Source of the DNA: Lysobacterales bacterium
Lineage (GTDB): Bacteria; Pseudomonadota; Gammaproteobacteria; Xanthomonadales; SZUA-5
DNA length: 35,402 bases
NCBI GenBank assembly: GCA_019187485.1
Contig: JABAQR010000057.1
Coordinates: 1 to 35,402 of the forward strand
Direction: 5' to 3'
Shown here piece by piece: positions 22,947 through 32,012 of this stretch. The position numbers and the translations under genes are program-made. The notes under the pieces were generated by a model. It was not told the origin of the DNA. It worked only from the letters and a program-made list of their open reading frames with translations, and ran no database searches. Numbering within the stretch: position 1 is the first letter of the stretch; each line of letters starts with the position of its first letter.

Positions 22947-25900
22947 ATGCCGCGCCTGATCGCCGTCCTGCTGCTCCTGCTGCCCGCGCTCGCCGCCGCG
23001 CAGTCCCCGCCACCACCGCAGGTCTGGATCGCGCCCGGTCAGGGTCTGCAGCCGATCCGTATCGGCGAGCTGGACATCGGGATCCGCACCGAAGGCTTCA
23101 TCGCGCGCACCACCATCGAGTTGCGCTTCGACAACCCGAACGCGCGCGTGCTGGAAGGCGAGTTCGTGTTTCCACTGGCGGCCGGACAGACCGTGGCCGG
23201 CTATGCGCTCGAGGTCAACAGCTCGCTGCGCGAGGGCGTGGTCGTCGACAAGCAGACCGCGCGCATCGCCTTCGAGGACACCACGCGCACGCGGATCGAT
23301 CCCGGCCTCGCCGAACTGACCGCCGGCAACGTGTTCCGAACCAGGCTCTATCCCATCCCGGCGCAGGGCAGCAAGCGCGTGCGCCTGCACCTGGAAGCTG
23401 CGATGGCCGACCAGGGGGACTCCTGGCGCTATCTGCTGCCGCTGCATCTCAAGGATCCGGTGGGCCGCCTGCACGTGCGCGCGGAGGCCGCGCTCGGCAA
23501 GAGCGCACCGCTTGGCGACGATCTCAAAACCGATCCCGACCTGCGCTTCCAGAGCAGCGGATCACACTGGGTGGCCGAGTTCACCCGCGAGCATCTGCGA
23601 CCGCGCAGCGAGCTCGCCTTCCGCATTCCGAAGGCCGACAGCGCGCAGCAACTGGAGGCCGCAGACCTGCGCGACCCGGCCTGGCGCAGCCTCGTCGCGC
23701 TGGTCGACAGCGGTCGCCCCCCACAATCCGTCCCGCGCCTGCCGAAGCGGATCGCGATCTTCTACGACGCCTCGGCGAGCGCACGCGACCGTGATCGCGA
23801 CCGCGAAGCGGAGGCGCTGCGCGCCTGGATGCGCGCCCTCGGTCAGGCCGAAGTCCAGCTGATCGCCTTCCGCAACGACGCCGATCCGGCGCAGTCCTTC
23901 AGCCTGCGCGGCGGCAGTGCCGAGCCGCTGCTGCGCGCGATCGCCGCACTGCCGCTGGATGGTGGCAGCAGCTACGGCGCGATCGACCTGGCCGCATTCG
24001 CTGCGGTCGACCAGGTTCTGTTGATCGGCGATGGCCTCAGCAACTTCGGCACCCACGAGCCGCGAACTTCCGCCACGGCGATGCCGCCGCTGTCGGTGCT
24101 GCACGCGGCGCAACGCGCCGACCACGCGCGGCTCGCACGGCTGGCGCGCGCTGGCGGCGGCCGCGTGATCGACCTCGCGACCATGGGCGCCGCGGATGCC
24201 GCGAAACTCCTGGTGGAGCGCAACTGGCGCCTGCTCGGCAGCTCGGTGCGCGGCGGCGAGTGTCGCGAACTGAGCCCGGCACCCGGTGCGGTCGCCGCGC
24301 GCACGACCTTCGCGGCGCGCTGCCGCGGCGAGGGCGAGCTGACGCTGCGATTCGGCTACGGCGAGGGCGCGGTGGTCGAGCGTAGGCTCGCCTTCGGCAG
24401 GCAGGCGCCGGTGCGCGCACCGCTGGCCGACAGCGTCCACCGGCTGTGGGCACAGGCCTGGCTGGCCGAACTGGCAGCCGCACCAATACCGGATGCCGCA
24501 GCGATGGCTGCCATCGGCAAGCGCTACGGCGTGGTCACCGCCAGCACCTCGCTGCTGGTGCTCGACCGCATCGAGGACTACCTGCGTTACGGCGTGGAGC
24601 CGAAGGAGCCGCAACTGCTGGCCGAGTACCGCCGGCTCGCCGACGCCGCGCCCAAGCCAGCCGCCGATCCCGGTCGCGAAGCCCGGCTGACCGCGCTGAT
24701 CGGGCGTTGGCGCGAGTTCCGCGACTGGCACGCCGCCAGCTACCCCGGTATCGAGAGCCTGCTGCTGCCGATGACCGAGAGCGAGCTGTCCATCTGGTCC
24801 TCCACTGGCGACAAGGCCTGGATGCAAGGCCGCAAAGAAGCCGAGGATCTGCACCAGCGCGCCCGCATGTGGATCGAGCGCTGGCCCGTGGAAGGCGCGC
24901 AGACGCCCTCGCGGGAGGCCTGGGAACGCGAGGCAGCGCGTCTGGTGTTCGAGCTGGAGGCGCTGCGCGAACGTCGCGAGAAGCTGCCGCAGATCGCGGC
25001 CGCCAAGCCCACCGCGTACTCCGGTCTCGAAGCCGCGATGGTCGACAGCGCGTCCGCGATGGTCAACGAAGCCCCGTCCGCGGAGGCGCCACCCCCGGCA
25101 GCACCGTCCCGACCATCCGCCGGAGCTCCGACGCAGACCGCCCGTGCTCTGCCGCCCACGGCGAACGGCGACGATCTGGCGAATGGCCGCACCGACGAGC
25201 GCGACGCTGCGGTCGCGGGCACGCGCGCACGGATCGAGCTCGCCGGCTGGAATCCCGACACGCCTTATCTGGAAGGCATCCGGGGCGCGCCCGATCCCTA
25301 TCGCGCCTACCTCTCGGCGCGCGAACGGCACGGGGCGATGCCAGCCTTCTTCCTCGACGTCGCCGACTTCCTGCGCAGCGAAGTCAAGCAGCCGCGGCTG
25401 GCGCTGCGGGTGCTGTCCAACCTCGCCGAGCTCGATGTCGAGAACACCGCGCTGGTGCGCGTGCTCGGCTACCGCCTGGCGCAATGGGATCTGTACGCGC
25501 TCGCGGTGCCGCAGTTCGAATCCGCGCTGGCGCAGCGTCCCGAGGAGCCCCAGAGCTGGCGCGACCTGGCGCTCGCACTGGCGCGTCGGCCGCACCCGGA
25601 CCGCGCCCGCGCCATCGAGCTGCTGTGGCAGGTGGCGACACGCGACTGGCACGGGCGCTTCCCGGACATCGAGCTGATCGCGCTGCACGAACTCAACGAC
25701 GTCCTCACGCAGGCTGCGCGCGGCGAAAAACTGGGCCTCGACCGGCTCGGAATCCCCGCCGAGTTGCTGGACCCGGTCGCGGTCGGCCTGCGCGTGGTCC
25801 TGAGCTGGGATGCCGACAACACCGACATCGACCTGTGGGTGGTCGATCCGAGCGGCGACAAGGCGATCTACAGCCAGCCGCGCACACGCACCGGCGGCCA

Positions 25901-26159
25901 CATGAGCCGCGACTTCACCGGCGGCTACGGTCCGGAGGTCTACAGCATCCGTCGCCCGCTGCCCGGCACCTACGTGGTCATGGCCAACTACTTCGGTGAC
26001 CGCCGCCAGAGCCTGACCGGACCGGTGACGGTCCAGCTCGAGTTCCAGACCCGCTTCGGCACACGCCACAGCGAACGCGCCGGAACCACGCGCCGCCTGG
26101 AGAGCGGCAGCCAGACGATCGAGATCGGGCGCTTCAAGGTGGGCGCGCCAGACCAGTAG
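22947..26159 (+). CDS. Large secreted VIT / VWA / DUF2135 protein
   Basis: The 1070-residue product has a signal peptide (MPRLIAVLLLLLPALAAAQS, cleavage about 18/19). A VIT domain spans about 25-155 (GFIARTTIELRFDNPNARVL, GEFVFPL). A VWA domain spans about 265-430 with MIDAS residues D274-A-S276-A-S278, a Ser in place of the usual Thr at 341/342, and D362 (LLIGDG). A helical middle precedes a low-complexity Ala/Pro stretch (about 708-740). Helical TPR-like repeats follow (about 790-930: LRVLSNLAELDVENTALVRV, LYALAVPQFESALAQRPEEP). A C-terminal DUF2135 domain spans about 946-1040 (LSWDADNTDIDLWVVDPSG). Such proteins may act as metal-dependent adhesion or scaffold proteins; function is unknown. 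The start has GGGAGA upstream. Confidence 0.85.
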   Translation: MPRLIAVLLLLLPALAAAQSPPPPQVWIAPGQGLQPIRIGELDIGIRTEGFIARTTIELRFDNPNARVLEGEFVFPLAAGQTVAGYALEVNSSLREGVVVDKQTARIAFEDTTRTRIDPGLAELTAGNVFRTRLYPIPAQGSKRVRLHLEAAMADQGDSWRYLLPLHLKDPVGRLHVRAEAALGKSAPLGDDLKTDPDLRFQSSGSHWVAEFTREHLRPRSELAFRIPKADSAQQLEAADLRDPAWRSLVALVDSGRPPQSVPRLPKRIAIFYDASASARDRDRDREAEALRAWMRALGQAEVQLIAFRNDADPAQSFSLRGGSAEPLLRAIAALPLDGGSSYGAIDLAAFAAVDQVLLIGDGLSNFGTHEPRTSATAMPPLSVLHAAQRADHARLARLARAGGGRVIDLATMGAADAAKLLVERNWRLLGSSVRGGECRELSPAPGAVAARTTFAARCRGEGELTLRFGYGEGAVVERRLAFGRQAPVRAPLADSVHRLWAQAWLAELAAAPIPDAAAMAAIGKRYGVVTASTSLLVLDRIEDYLRYGVEPKEPQLLAEYRRLADAAPKPAADPGREARLTALIGRWREFRDWHAASYPGIESLLLPMTESELSIWSSTGDKAWMQGRKEAEDLHQRARMWIERWPVEGAQTPSREAWEREAARLVFELEALRERREKLPQIAAAKPTAYSGLEAAMVDSASAMVNEAPSAEAPPPAAPSRPSAGAPTQTARALPPTANGDDLANGRTDERDAAVAGTRARIELAGWNPDTPYLEGIRGAPDPYRAYLSARERHGAMPAFFLDVADFLRSEVKQPRLALRVLSNLAELDVENTALVRVLGYRLAQWDLYALAVPQFESALAQRPEEPQSWRDLALALARRPHPDRARAIELLWQVATRDWHGRFPDIELIALHELNDVLTQAARGEKLGLDRLGIPAELLDPVAVGLRVVLSWDADNTDIDLWVVDPSGDKAIYSQPRTRTGGHMSRDFTGGYGPEVYSIRRPLPGTYVVMANYFGDRRQSLTGPVTVQLEFQTRFGTRHSERAGTTRRLESGSQTIEIGRFKVGAPDQ

Positions 26160-26250
26160 CGCGCGGAAAAACCGTCCGCCGAGCGGCTCGAGCCACCTTC
26201 CTCGGTGCAGGCGGCTCGCGCGGCCGAAATCACCGGACGGAACCTGCCCG

Positions 26251-28827
26251 TCAACCGGTCTCGAACACCACCCTGCCGCCCTCGGCCCGCGCCCGCACGG
26301 TGTCGCGCGGGGCGTAGCGGCCGGCGAGGACCTCGCGCGCCAGCGGGTTCTCGATCAGGGTCTGCACCGCGCGCTTGAGCGGGCGCGCGCCATAGACCGG
26401 GTCGTAGCCGATGTTGGCGAGCAGCGTCAGCGCCGAATCGTCCAGCTCGAAGCGGATCTCGCGCTCGGCCAGGCGCGCGGCCAGGTGCTGGGTCTGGATC
26501 TTCGCGATGCGGCCGATCGCTTCCTTGTCGAGCGGGTGGAACACGACCAGCTCGTCGAGGCGATTGATGAACTCGGGGCGGAAGTGCTGCTGCACGATGT
26601 CCATCACCGCGTTCTTCATGCGCGCGTAGTTGTCCTCGCCGGCGAGTTCCTGGATCACCTGCGAGCCCAGGTTGCTGGTCATCACGATCACGGTGTTGCG
26701 GAAGTCGACCGTGCGGCCCTGGCCATCGGTCAGGCGGCCGTCGTCGAGCACCTGCAGCAGCACGTTGAACACGTCGTGGTGGGCCTTCTCGACCTCATCG
26801 AGCAGGATCACGCTGTACGGCCGGCGGCGCACGGCCTCGGTCAGGTAGCCGCCTTCCTCGTAGCCGACATAACCCGGGGGCGCGCCGATCAGGCGGCTCA
26901 CGGAGTGCTTCTCCATGAACTCGCTCATGTCGATGCGCACCATCGCTTCCTCGGTGTCGAACAGGAAGTTCGCGAGCGCCTTGCACAGCTCGGTCTTGCC
27001 AACGCCGGTGGGGCCGAGGAACAGGAAGGAACCGTTCGGGCGCTTGGGGTCCGACAGTCCCGCGCGCGAGCGACGGATCGCATCGGACACGGCGCGCACC
27101 GCCTCCTCCTGGCCGACCACGCGCTGGTGCAACTCGTCTTCCATGCGCAGCAGTTTCTCGCGCTCGCCTTCGAGCATCTTGCTCACCGGGATGCCGGTCC
27201 AACGGCTCACCACTTCGGCGATCTCGTCGGCGCTGACCTTGTTCTTGAGCAGGGTGAAGCCCTTCTGCTCGGTGGCCTGCGCGGCGGCGATCTGCTTTTC
27301 CAGGTCGGGGATGCGGCCGTACTGCAGCTCGGCCATCTTCGCCAGGTCCTGGGCGCGCTTGGCCGCCTCGAACTCGTAGCGGGCGCGTTCGAGCTGTTCC
27401 TTGAGCCTGGTTTCGCCGGAAACGGCAGCCTTCTCGCCCTTCAGCACCTCGTCGAGGTCGCTGAACTCGCGTTCGAGCTTGGCGATCTGGTCTTCCAGCT
27501 CCTTCAGGCGCAGCTTGCTGGCCTCGTCGCGCTCCTTCTTCAGCACCTCGCGCTGCATCTTCAGCTGGATCAGGCGACGCTCCAGGCGGTCCATCTCCTC
27601 CGGCTTGGAATCCATTTCCATGCGGATGCGCGATGCCGCCTCGTCCATCAAATCGATGGCCTTGTCCGGCAACTGGCGGTCGGCGATGTAGCGGTGGCTC
27701 AGCGTCGCGGCGGCGACGATGGCGGGATCGGTGATCTCGACCTTGTGGTGCAGCGCGTAGCGTTCCTTCAACCCACGCAGGATCGCGATGGTGTCCTCGA
27801 CGCTCGGTTCGCCGACGAACACCTTCTGGAAGCGCCGCTCCAGCGCTGCGTCCTTCTCGACGTACTTGCGGTACTCGTCCAGCGTGGTCGCGCCGATGCA
27901 ATGCAACTCGCCGCGCGCCAGCGCCGGCTTCAGCATGTTGCCGGCGTCCACCGAGCCCTCGGCCTTGCCGGCGCCGACCATGGTGTGCAGCTCGTCGATG
28001 AACAGGATCACCTGGCCTTCCTGCTTGGCGAGGTCGTTGAGCACGCCCTTGAGGCGCTCCTCGAACTCGCCGCGGAACTTGGCGCCGGCGATCAGCGCAC
28101 CCATGTCGAGCGAGAGCACGCGCTTGCCACGGATGCCTTCGGGCACCTCGCCGTCGACGATGCGCTGCGCCAGGCCTTCGACGATCGCGGTCTTGCCCAC
28201 GCCGGGCTCGCCGATCAGCACGGGGTTGTTCTTGGTGCGCCGCTGCAGCACCTGGATGGTGCGGCGGATCTCCTCGTCGCGCCCGATGACCGGATCGATC
28301 TTGCCGTCCTCGGCGCGCTTGGTCAGGTCGATGGTGTACTTCTCCAGCGCCTGGCGCTGCTCCTCGGCGTTGGCATCGGCGACCTTCTCGCCACCGCGCA
28401 TGCCGGCGATCGCCTGCTCGATGCGCGCCTTGTCGGCGCCGGCGGCCTTGAGCGCCTTGCCGACCTCGCCCTTGTCCTCCAGCGCCGCGAGCACGAACAG
28501 TTCGCTGGCGATGAAGGCGTCGCCGCGCTGCTGCGCGAGCTTGTCGGTCAGCAGCATCAGGCGATTGAGGTCATTGCCGATCGACAGATTGCCCTCGTTG
28601 CCCTTGACCTGCGGCAGCTTGTCGAAGATCTCGCCGAGGCGCCCGCGCAGCGCGGTCGGATTGACGCCGGCCTGGCTCAGCAAGGGTTTCGTCGAGCCGC
28701 CCTGCTGGTCGAGCAAGGCGATCAGCACATGCACCGGCTCGATGACGTTGTGGTCGCGGCCGACCGCCAGCGACTGCGCATCGGCCAGGGCCTGCTGGAA
28801 CTTCGAGGTGAGCTTGTCCATCCGCAT
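26251..28827 (-). CDS. clpB: ClpB disaggregase (HSP100 chaperone)
   Basis: The 858-residue product has the full ClpB architecture: an N-terminal double Clp-N domain (1-145), the first AAA+ module with GEPGVGKT (206-213), and the long middle coiled coil (about 405-530). The second AAA+ module follows with GPTGVGKT (about 606-613), [11 protein letters not shown], pore loop GYVGYEEGG, and a C-terminal D2-small domain. With DnaK it pulls proteins out of aggregates using ATP. The start ATG 28827 has GGAG 7 nt upstream; an ATG 6 nt downstream is less well placed. A sigma-32 promoter lies just upstream. It is divergent from metF and convergent with the VIT gene. Confidence 0.97.
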   Translation of the reverse strand: MRMDKLTSKFQQALADAQSLAVGRDHNVIEPVHVLIALLDQQGGSTKPLLSQAGVNPTALRGRLGEIFDKLPQVKGNEGNLSIGNDLNRLMLLTDKLAQQRGDAFIASELFVLAALEDKGEVGKALKAAGADKARIEQAIAGMRGGEKVADANAEEQRQALEKYTIDLTKRAEDGKIDPVIGRDEEIRRTIQVLQRRTKNNPVLIGEPGVGKTAIVEGLAQRIVDGEVPEGIRGKRVLSLDMGALIAGAKFRGEFEERLKGVLNDLAKQEGQVILFIDELHTMVGAGKAEGSVDAGNMLKPALARGELHCIGATTLDEYRKYVEKDAALERRFQKVFVGEPSVEDTIAILRGLKERYALHHKVEITDPAIVAAATLSHRYIADRQLPDKAIDLMDEAASRIRMEMDSKPEEMDRLERRLIQLKMQREVLKKERDEASKLRLKELEDQIAKLEREFSDLDEVLKGEKAAVSGETRLKEQLERARYEFEAAKRAQDLAKMAELQYGRIPDLEKQIAAAQATEQKGFTLLKNKVSADEIAEVVSRWTGIPVSKMLEGEREKLLRMEDELHQRVVGQEEAVRAVSDAIRRSRAGLSDPKRPNGSFLFLGPTGVGKTELCKALANFLFDTEEAMVRIDMSEFMEKHSVSRLIGAPPGYVGYEEGGYLTEAVRRRPYSVILLDEVEKAHHDVFNVLLQVLDDGRLTDGQGRTVDFRNTVIVMTSNLGSQVIQELAGEDNYARMKNAVMDIVQQHFRPEFINRLDELVVFHPLDKEAIGRIAKIQTQHLAARLAEREIRFELDDSALTLLANIGYDPVYGARPLKRAVQTLIENPLAREVLAGRYAPRDTVRARAEGGRVVFETG

Positions 28828-28872
28828 GGGAGATCTCCGGGCACGCAGCCAGCGGTGATGGTCGATGCGGGG

Positions 28873-28904
28873 TGAATGCGGCTGCGTTGACCTGGTTCAA
28901 GGGG
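28873..28904 (-). promoter_or_regulatory. Sigma-32 (RpoH) heat-shock promoter of clpB
   Basis: On the minus strand CCCCTTGAA (28904-28896) is followed after 14 nt by CCGCATTCA (28881-28873). The family consensus is CCCTTGAA-N13..15-CCCCATnT; the -35 is exact and the -10 close. The predicted start is about 7 nt further, near 28865, leaving a leader of about 38 nt before the clpB ATG. This is the usual control of clpB. Confidence 0.8.
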
Positions 28905-28985
28905 CTTGAAAAGCGGGGCGCAGGACGCAGGCGGCGAGACCGACCGTTCATCGCCACGACTTCATCGCCGGGCACCGCTTGCCCT

Positions 28986-29011
28986 CTCGCCGCACCAGCG
29001 GCGAGTATCGG
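28986..29011 (+). promoter_or_regulatory. Hairpin/operator and -10 candidate in front of metF
   Basis: CTCGCCGC (28986-28993), ACCA, GCGGCGAG (28998-29005) is a perfect 8-bp inverted repeat. It is followed directly by TATCGG (29006-29011), 37 nt before the metF ATG. The repeat would lie upstream of the box, as an operator does. No SAH or SAM riboswitch pattern is recognisable. Confidence 0.35.
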
Positions 29012-29042
29012 TCGCCCGCCTGTCCGGACGTCTGCACCGCCC

Positions 29043-29870
29043 ATGCTGCCCCTGAGTTTCGAGTTCTTTCCGCCGAAAACAACCGAACAGCGCGAGACCC
29101 TGGAGCAGACCGTGCAGCGCCTGCGGCCGCTGCGGCCGGAGTACGTCAGTTGCACCTTCGGCGCCGGCGGCTCGACGCTGTCCTACACCTACGACACCGT
29201 CGCCGGCCTCCAGCAGGCGAACGGACTCGAGGTCGCGCCGCACCTCTCGTGCATGGGCGGCACCCGCGAGGAGGTGCGCGAACTGCTGCAACGCTACGTC
29301 GACCTGGGTTGCCGGCGCATCGTCGCGTTGCGCGGCGACCTGCCCTCGGGCATGGCGACCACCGGCGAGTTCCGCCACGCGATCGACCTGGTGCGTTTCA
29401 TCCGCGAGGAGTTCGACGGGCACTTCCACATCCACGTCGCCGGCTATCCGGAGTTCCACCCGCAGGCGCGCAGCGCCGAATCCGATCTGCGCCACCTCGC
29501 CGCGAAGGTCGCCGCCGGTGCCGACGGCGTGATCACCCAGTACTTCTTCAACCCGGACGCCTACGCGCGCTTCGTCGACGACGCGCGCCGCCTCGGCATC
29601 GCGGTGCCGATCGTGCCGGGGATCATGCCGATCAGCCAGTTCAGCCAGTTGAAGCGCTTTTCCGACACCTGCGGCGCCGAGATCCCGCGCTGGATCGAGC
29701 AGCGCATGCTCGGCCACGGCGACGACGTCGAAGCGATCCGCGAGTTCGGCGCGGACGTGGTCGGCGCGTTGTGCCGGCGCCTGGTCGAACTCGGCGCGCC
29801 AGCGCTGCACTTCTACACGCTGAACCGCGCGCGGGCGACGCTCGCGGTGATCGAGCGACTGCAGGGCTGA
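29043..29870 (+). CDS. metF: 5,10-Methylenetetrahydrofolate reductase
   Basis: The 275-residue product has the MetF barrel: FEFFPPKT (residues 6-13, catalytic Glu in the FEFFPP motif), CTFGAGGSTLSYTYD, HLSCMGGTREEVRE, ALRGDLPSG, and IHVAGYPEFHPQA. Later motifs are GADGVITQYFFNPD, IVPGIMPI and the C-terminal HFYTLNRA. It reduces 5,10-methylene-THF to 5-methyl-THF, the methyl donor for methionine synthesis. The length is close to the 275-296 residues typical of the family. ATG 29043 is chosen because it begins the conserved MLPLSFEFFPP; in-frame ATG 28872 would add an Arg-rich tail. No Shine-Dalgarno is evident. Convergent with the protease gene. Confidence 0.95.
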   Translation: MLPLSFEFFPPKTTEQRETLEQTVQRLRPLRPEYVSCTFGAGGSTLSYTYDTVAGLQQANGLEVAPHLSCMGGTREEVRELLQRYVDLGCRRIVALRGDLPSGMATTGEFRHAIDLVRFIREEFDGHFHIHVAGYPEFHPQARSAESDLRHLAAKVAAGADGVITQYFFNPDAYARFVDDARRLGIAVPIVPGIMPISQFSQLKRFSDTCGAEIPRWIEQRMLGHGDDVEAIREFGADVVGALCRRLVELGAPALHFYTLNRARATLAVIERLQG

Positions 29871-29921
29871 TCGTTTCGAGTAGCGCCGCCGTTCCCGGGG
29901 TGAATCGAGGAGCGGGCACCA

Positions 29922-29964
29922 CCTCTCCCGGTGCACGGGGAGAAGGCGGCCCGTCTTCGTTTTT
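29922..29964 (+). terminator. Candidate terminator after metF
   Basis: TCTCCC (29924-29929) and GGGAGA (29938-29943) form a 6-bp stem around GGTGCACG. A T tract TTTTT comes 16 nt later (29960-29964), too far for a classical terminator, so confidence is low. It lies between the convergent metF and protease genes. Confidence 0.35.
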
Positions 29965-29985
29965 CCCGGCGCGTGGCTTGCGAGC

Positions 29986-31692
29986 TTAGAACTGCAGGCC
30001 CCAAGCGTCGATGAAGCCGGTGTCGCCGCCGGCGTTGTCGTTGACGCGCAGCTTCCAGGTGCCGTTCGCCACCGAGGCCGAGGCGTTCACGGTGTAGCTC
30101 TGGTAGAGGTTGTCGGCGCTGCCGCCGGCACGGTTGCTGAGCGTGTAGACGCTGCCGTTCGGCGCCACCAGGTCCACCTTCATGTCGCCGATGTAGCTGT
30201 GCATGATGCGCACGTTGACGCGCAGCGTGCTCGGCGCGTTGCCGTTGCGGCCGCTGACCGCGAGCGAGCTCTCGACGGTGGCATTGTCGGACACGGTCAC
30301 GTCGGTGGTCTTCTGGAAATAGCCGCTGTAGCGATAGCCGTCGCGCGTGGTGACGCCGCTGCCGGAGGGATCCAGCCAGTTCGACAGCCGGGTCGCATTG
30401 GTTCCGCCGCCGGTCCAGGACACCGACAGCCGTCCGTACCAGTCGGACTGGGTGTTGCCGCAGGCCGCGTAGCCGCCGTGCAACTGGCCGACCAGGCGCT
30501 TGTTCTGGTCCCACAGGCCGGAGCCGGAGGAACCGCCCTCGGTCGTGCCGCTCTCCCAGTTGCCGACCTTCCAGTGGCTGCTGCCGCTGGCGCCGAGATA
30601 ACCCGAGGTGGTCAGCGCGTTGTTGTCGGTGGAGATGCGCTTCTCGTGCCCGGAGGGATGGTGGATGCCGCGGGCCGAGGTCGGCGCGGTGCTGCTGCGA
30701 CTCCAGCCGGAGAAGAAGGGCGTTGCCGCGGCGGGCACGCTGGAGGACAGTTGCAGCAGCGTGAAGTCGCTGGCGGCGTTGGTGGCGCGCAGCGTCGAAC
30801 CCGACTGGCTGTGGCTGGCGATCGACTTCGCGAGCGAGCTGCCGCTCGCGCTCGAGCCCGGCGCGCGGCAGTTGGCACCCTGGTAGTTCCAGTAGACGAC
30901 GATCGTGCTCGCCACCGTCTGCGTGCTCATGCAGTGGTTGGCGGTCAGGAAGTAGGGCGTCGAGGTCACGCCGGTGTTGGCCATCAGCGTGCCGGTGCAG
31001 ACGTAGCTGGAGCCGCCGCTGCTGAAGGTGTACTGACCGACCGCCGCCATCTGGTCGTGCCAGCCATTGCCGGCCGAGCAGGCGACGTCGACGTTGCAGG
31101 AGCCGGACTTCAGACCGGTCTGTGCCTCCTCGAACAGGCCGCGATAGCCGTGCGTGACCGAGGCCAGTTCGAGCGCAGCGTGCTGGCGCAGCGCCTTGGG
31201 CACGCGCAGCTCGATGGTGGCGCGCTCGCCGATCACGTAAGGCGACCAGAAGGACTCGCCGCTCAGTTGTGCCGGATCGATGAAACGGATGTTGTCCTTG
31301 CCCTCGCCGCGCAGCGTCAGCAGCGAGCCCGCCGGCAGGCTCAGCTTCGAGAAGTGGAAGTCGAGGGTGCGCGCGGCCGGCGACACCAGTTCGAAGGTCC
31401 AGATGGCCAGGTCCGCGGTCTCGCTCCAGCGCCCGAAGGACTTCTCGCTGATGCGCAGGTCGGCGACCGGGATCTGCACGCCGTAACGATACGGCCCACC
31501 GATCGCCTTGCTGTCCTCCATGCGCAGCTTCTCGACGTCCGGACCCGGCAGCACCAGCGCATCGCCGAGCGCGAAGGCCGCGCTGTCTTCGATCGGATCC
31601 GCGCCCGGTTTGGCGAGGGCGATGGAGCCGCAGGCCAGCAACAGGGCGGCGGCGAGGGTGTGGCGGACGAACAGCCTGGAACCGTGACGCAT
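29986..31692 (-). CDS. Secreted lysyl-endopeptidase-like serine protease with C-terminal P domain
   Basis: The 568-residue prepro-enzyme starts at ATG 31692 with GGGGAGAG upstream. Its signal peptide (HTLAAALLLACGSIALA, cleavage about 27/28) is followed by a propeptide of about 165 residues. A trypsin-fold domain with several Cys (about 195-440) carries H253 (YFLTANHC), D309 (AASDFTLLQL) and S389 (EGGSSGSG). This matches Achromobacter/Lysobacter lysyl endopeptidase; Lys specificity is not proven here. The C-terminal about 105 residues form a proprotein-convertase P domain (LRVNVRIMHSYIGDMKVDLV; GTWKLRVNDNAGGDTGFID), often a secretion or substrate module. Likely a type II secreted enzyme that matures by autoprocessing. 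Confidence 0.88.
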   Translation of the reverse strand: MRHGSRLFVRHTLAAALLLACGSIALAKPGADPIEDSAAFALGDALVLPGPDVEKLRMEDSKAIGGPYRYGVQIPVADLRISEKSFGRWSETADLAIWTFELVSPAARTLDFHFSKLSLPAGSLLTLRGEGKDNIRFIDPAQLSGESFWSPYVIGERATIELRVPKALRQHAALELASVTHGYRGLFEEAQTGLKSGSCNVDVACSAGNGWHDQMAAVGQYTFSSGGSSYVCTGTLMANTGVTSTPYFLTANHCMSTQTVASTIVVYWNYQGANCRAPGSSASGSSLAKSIASHSQSGSTLRATNAASDFTLLQLSSSVPAAATPFFSGWSRSSTAPTSARGIHHPSGHEKRISTDNNALTTSGYLGASGSSHWKVGNWESGTTEGGSSGSGLWDQNKRLVGQLHGGYAACGNTQSDWYGRLSVSWTGGGTNATRLSNWLDPSGSGVTTRDGYRYSGYFQKTTDVTVSDNATVESSLAVSGRNGNAPSTLRVNVRIMHSYIGDMKVDLVAPNGSVYTLSNRAGGSADNLYQSYTVNASASVANGTWKLRVNDNAGGDTGFIDAWGLQF

Positions 31693-32012
31693 GATCGGAC
31701 TCTCCCCAGTCGATGGACGCAGCGATGGCTCCGTCGACGCCGGCCCCCGCCGGCGCTGGTCCGCACTCTCCTGCGCCTGCGAGGCAGGCTGCAGTGGCGA
31801 GGCGACGAAGACCCTTGCGAATCCCCCACGCAAGGGCGGCGCGCACGGTATCAGCAGTTTCGCGGGCGGTCAACGCAAGTATTTGTTTCTGCTGAAATTA
31901 ATGCTGCGCTGCCGCAAGCGCACCGGCCCGTGCCGCTGCCGATGCGATGCTTGACTTGAGCGCGGACGGGGTCCGCAGCATCCTCGGCCGCTCGCAACCG
32001 GATGCTCGCCTC
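31693..32012. other. 320-bp divergent spacer between protease and EEP genes
   Basis: No gene is supported. On the minus strand TTGACC (31873-31868), a 17-nt spacer and TGATACCGT form a weak promoter with an extended -10 for the protease. An 8-bp stem CCCTTGCG/CGCAAGGG (31812-31819, 31829-31836) overlaps a copy of the CACGCAAGGGCGG repeat. A relatively AT-rich patch lies at 31871-31905. GCGGAC-GGG-GTCCGC (31962-31976) precedes the EEP gene. Confidence 0.5.
31845..31873 (-). promoter_or_regulatory. Candidate promoter of the secreted protease gene
   Basis: TTGACC (31873-31868), 17 nt, TACCGT (31850-31845) with TG in the extended -10 position, read on the minus strand. The leader would be about 145 nt and would include the CCCTTGCG hairpin. 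The -10 is weak, so this is tentative. Confidence 0.35.

Noticed and set aside
26160..26250. Possible terminator between the VIT gene and clpB
   Set aside because: Inverted CCGTCCG/CGGACGG arms are about 60 nt apart and no T tract is present on either strand.
28911..29042. SAH or SAM riboswitch in the metF leader
   Set aside because: Only a simple 8-bp hairpin is present; the conserved aptamer cores are not seen.
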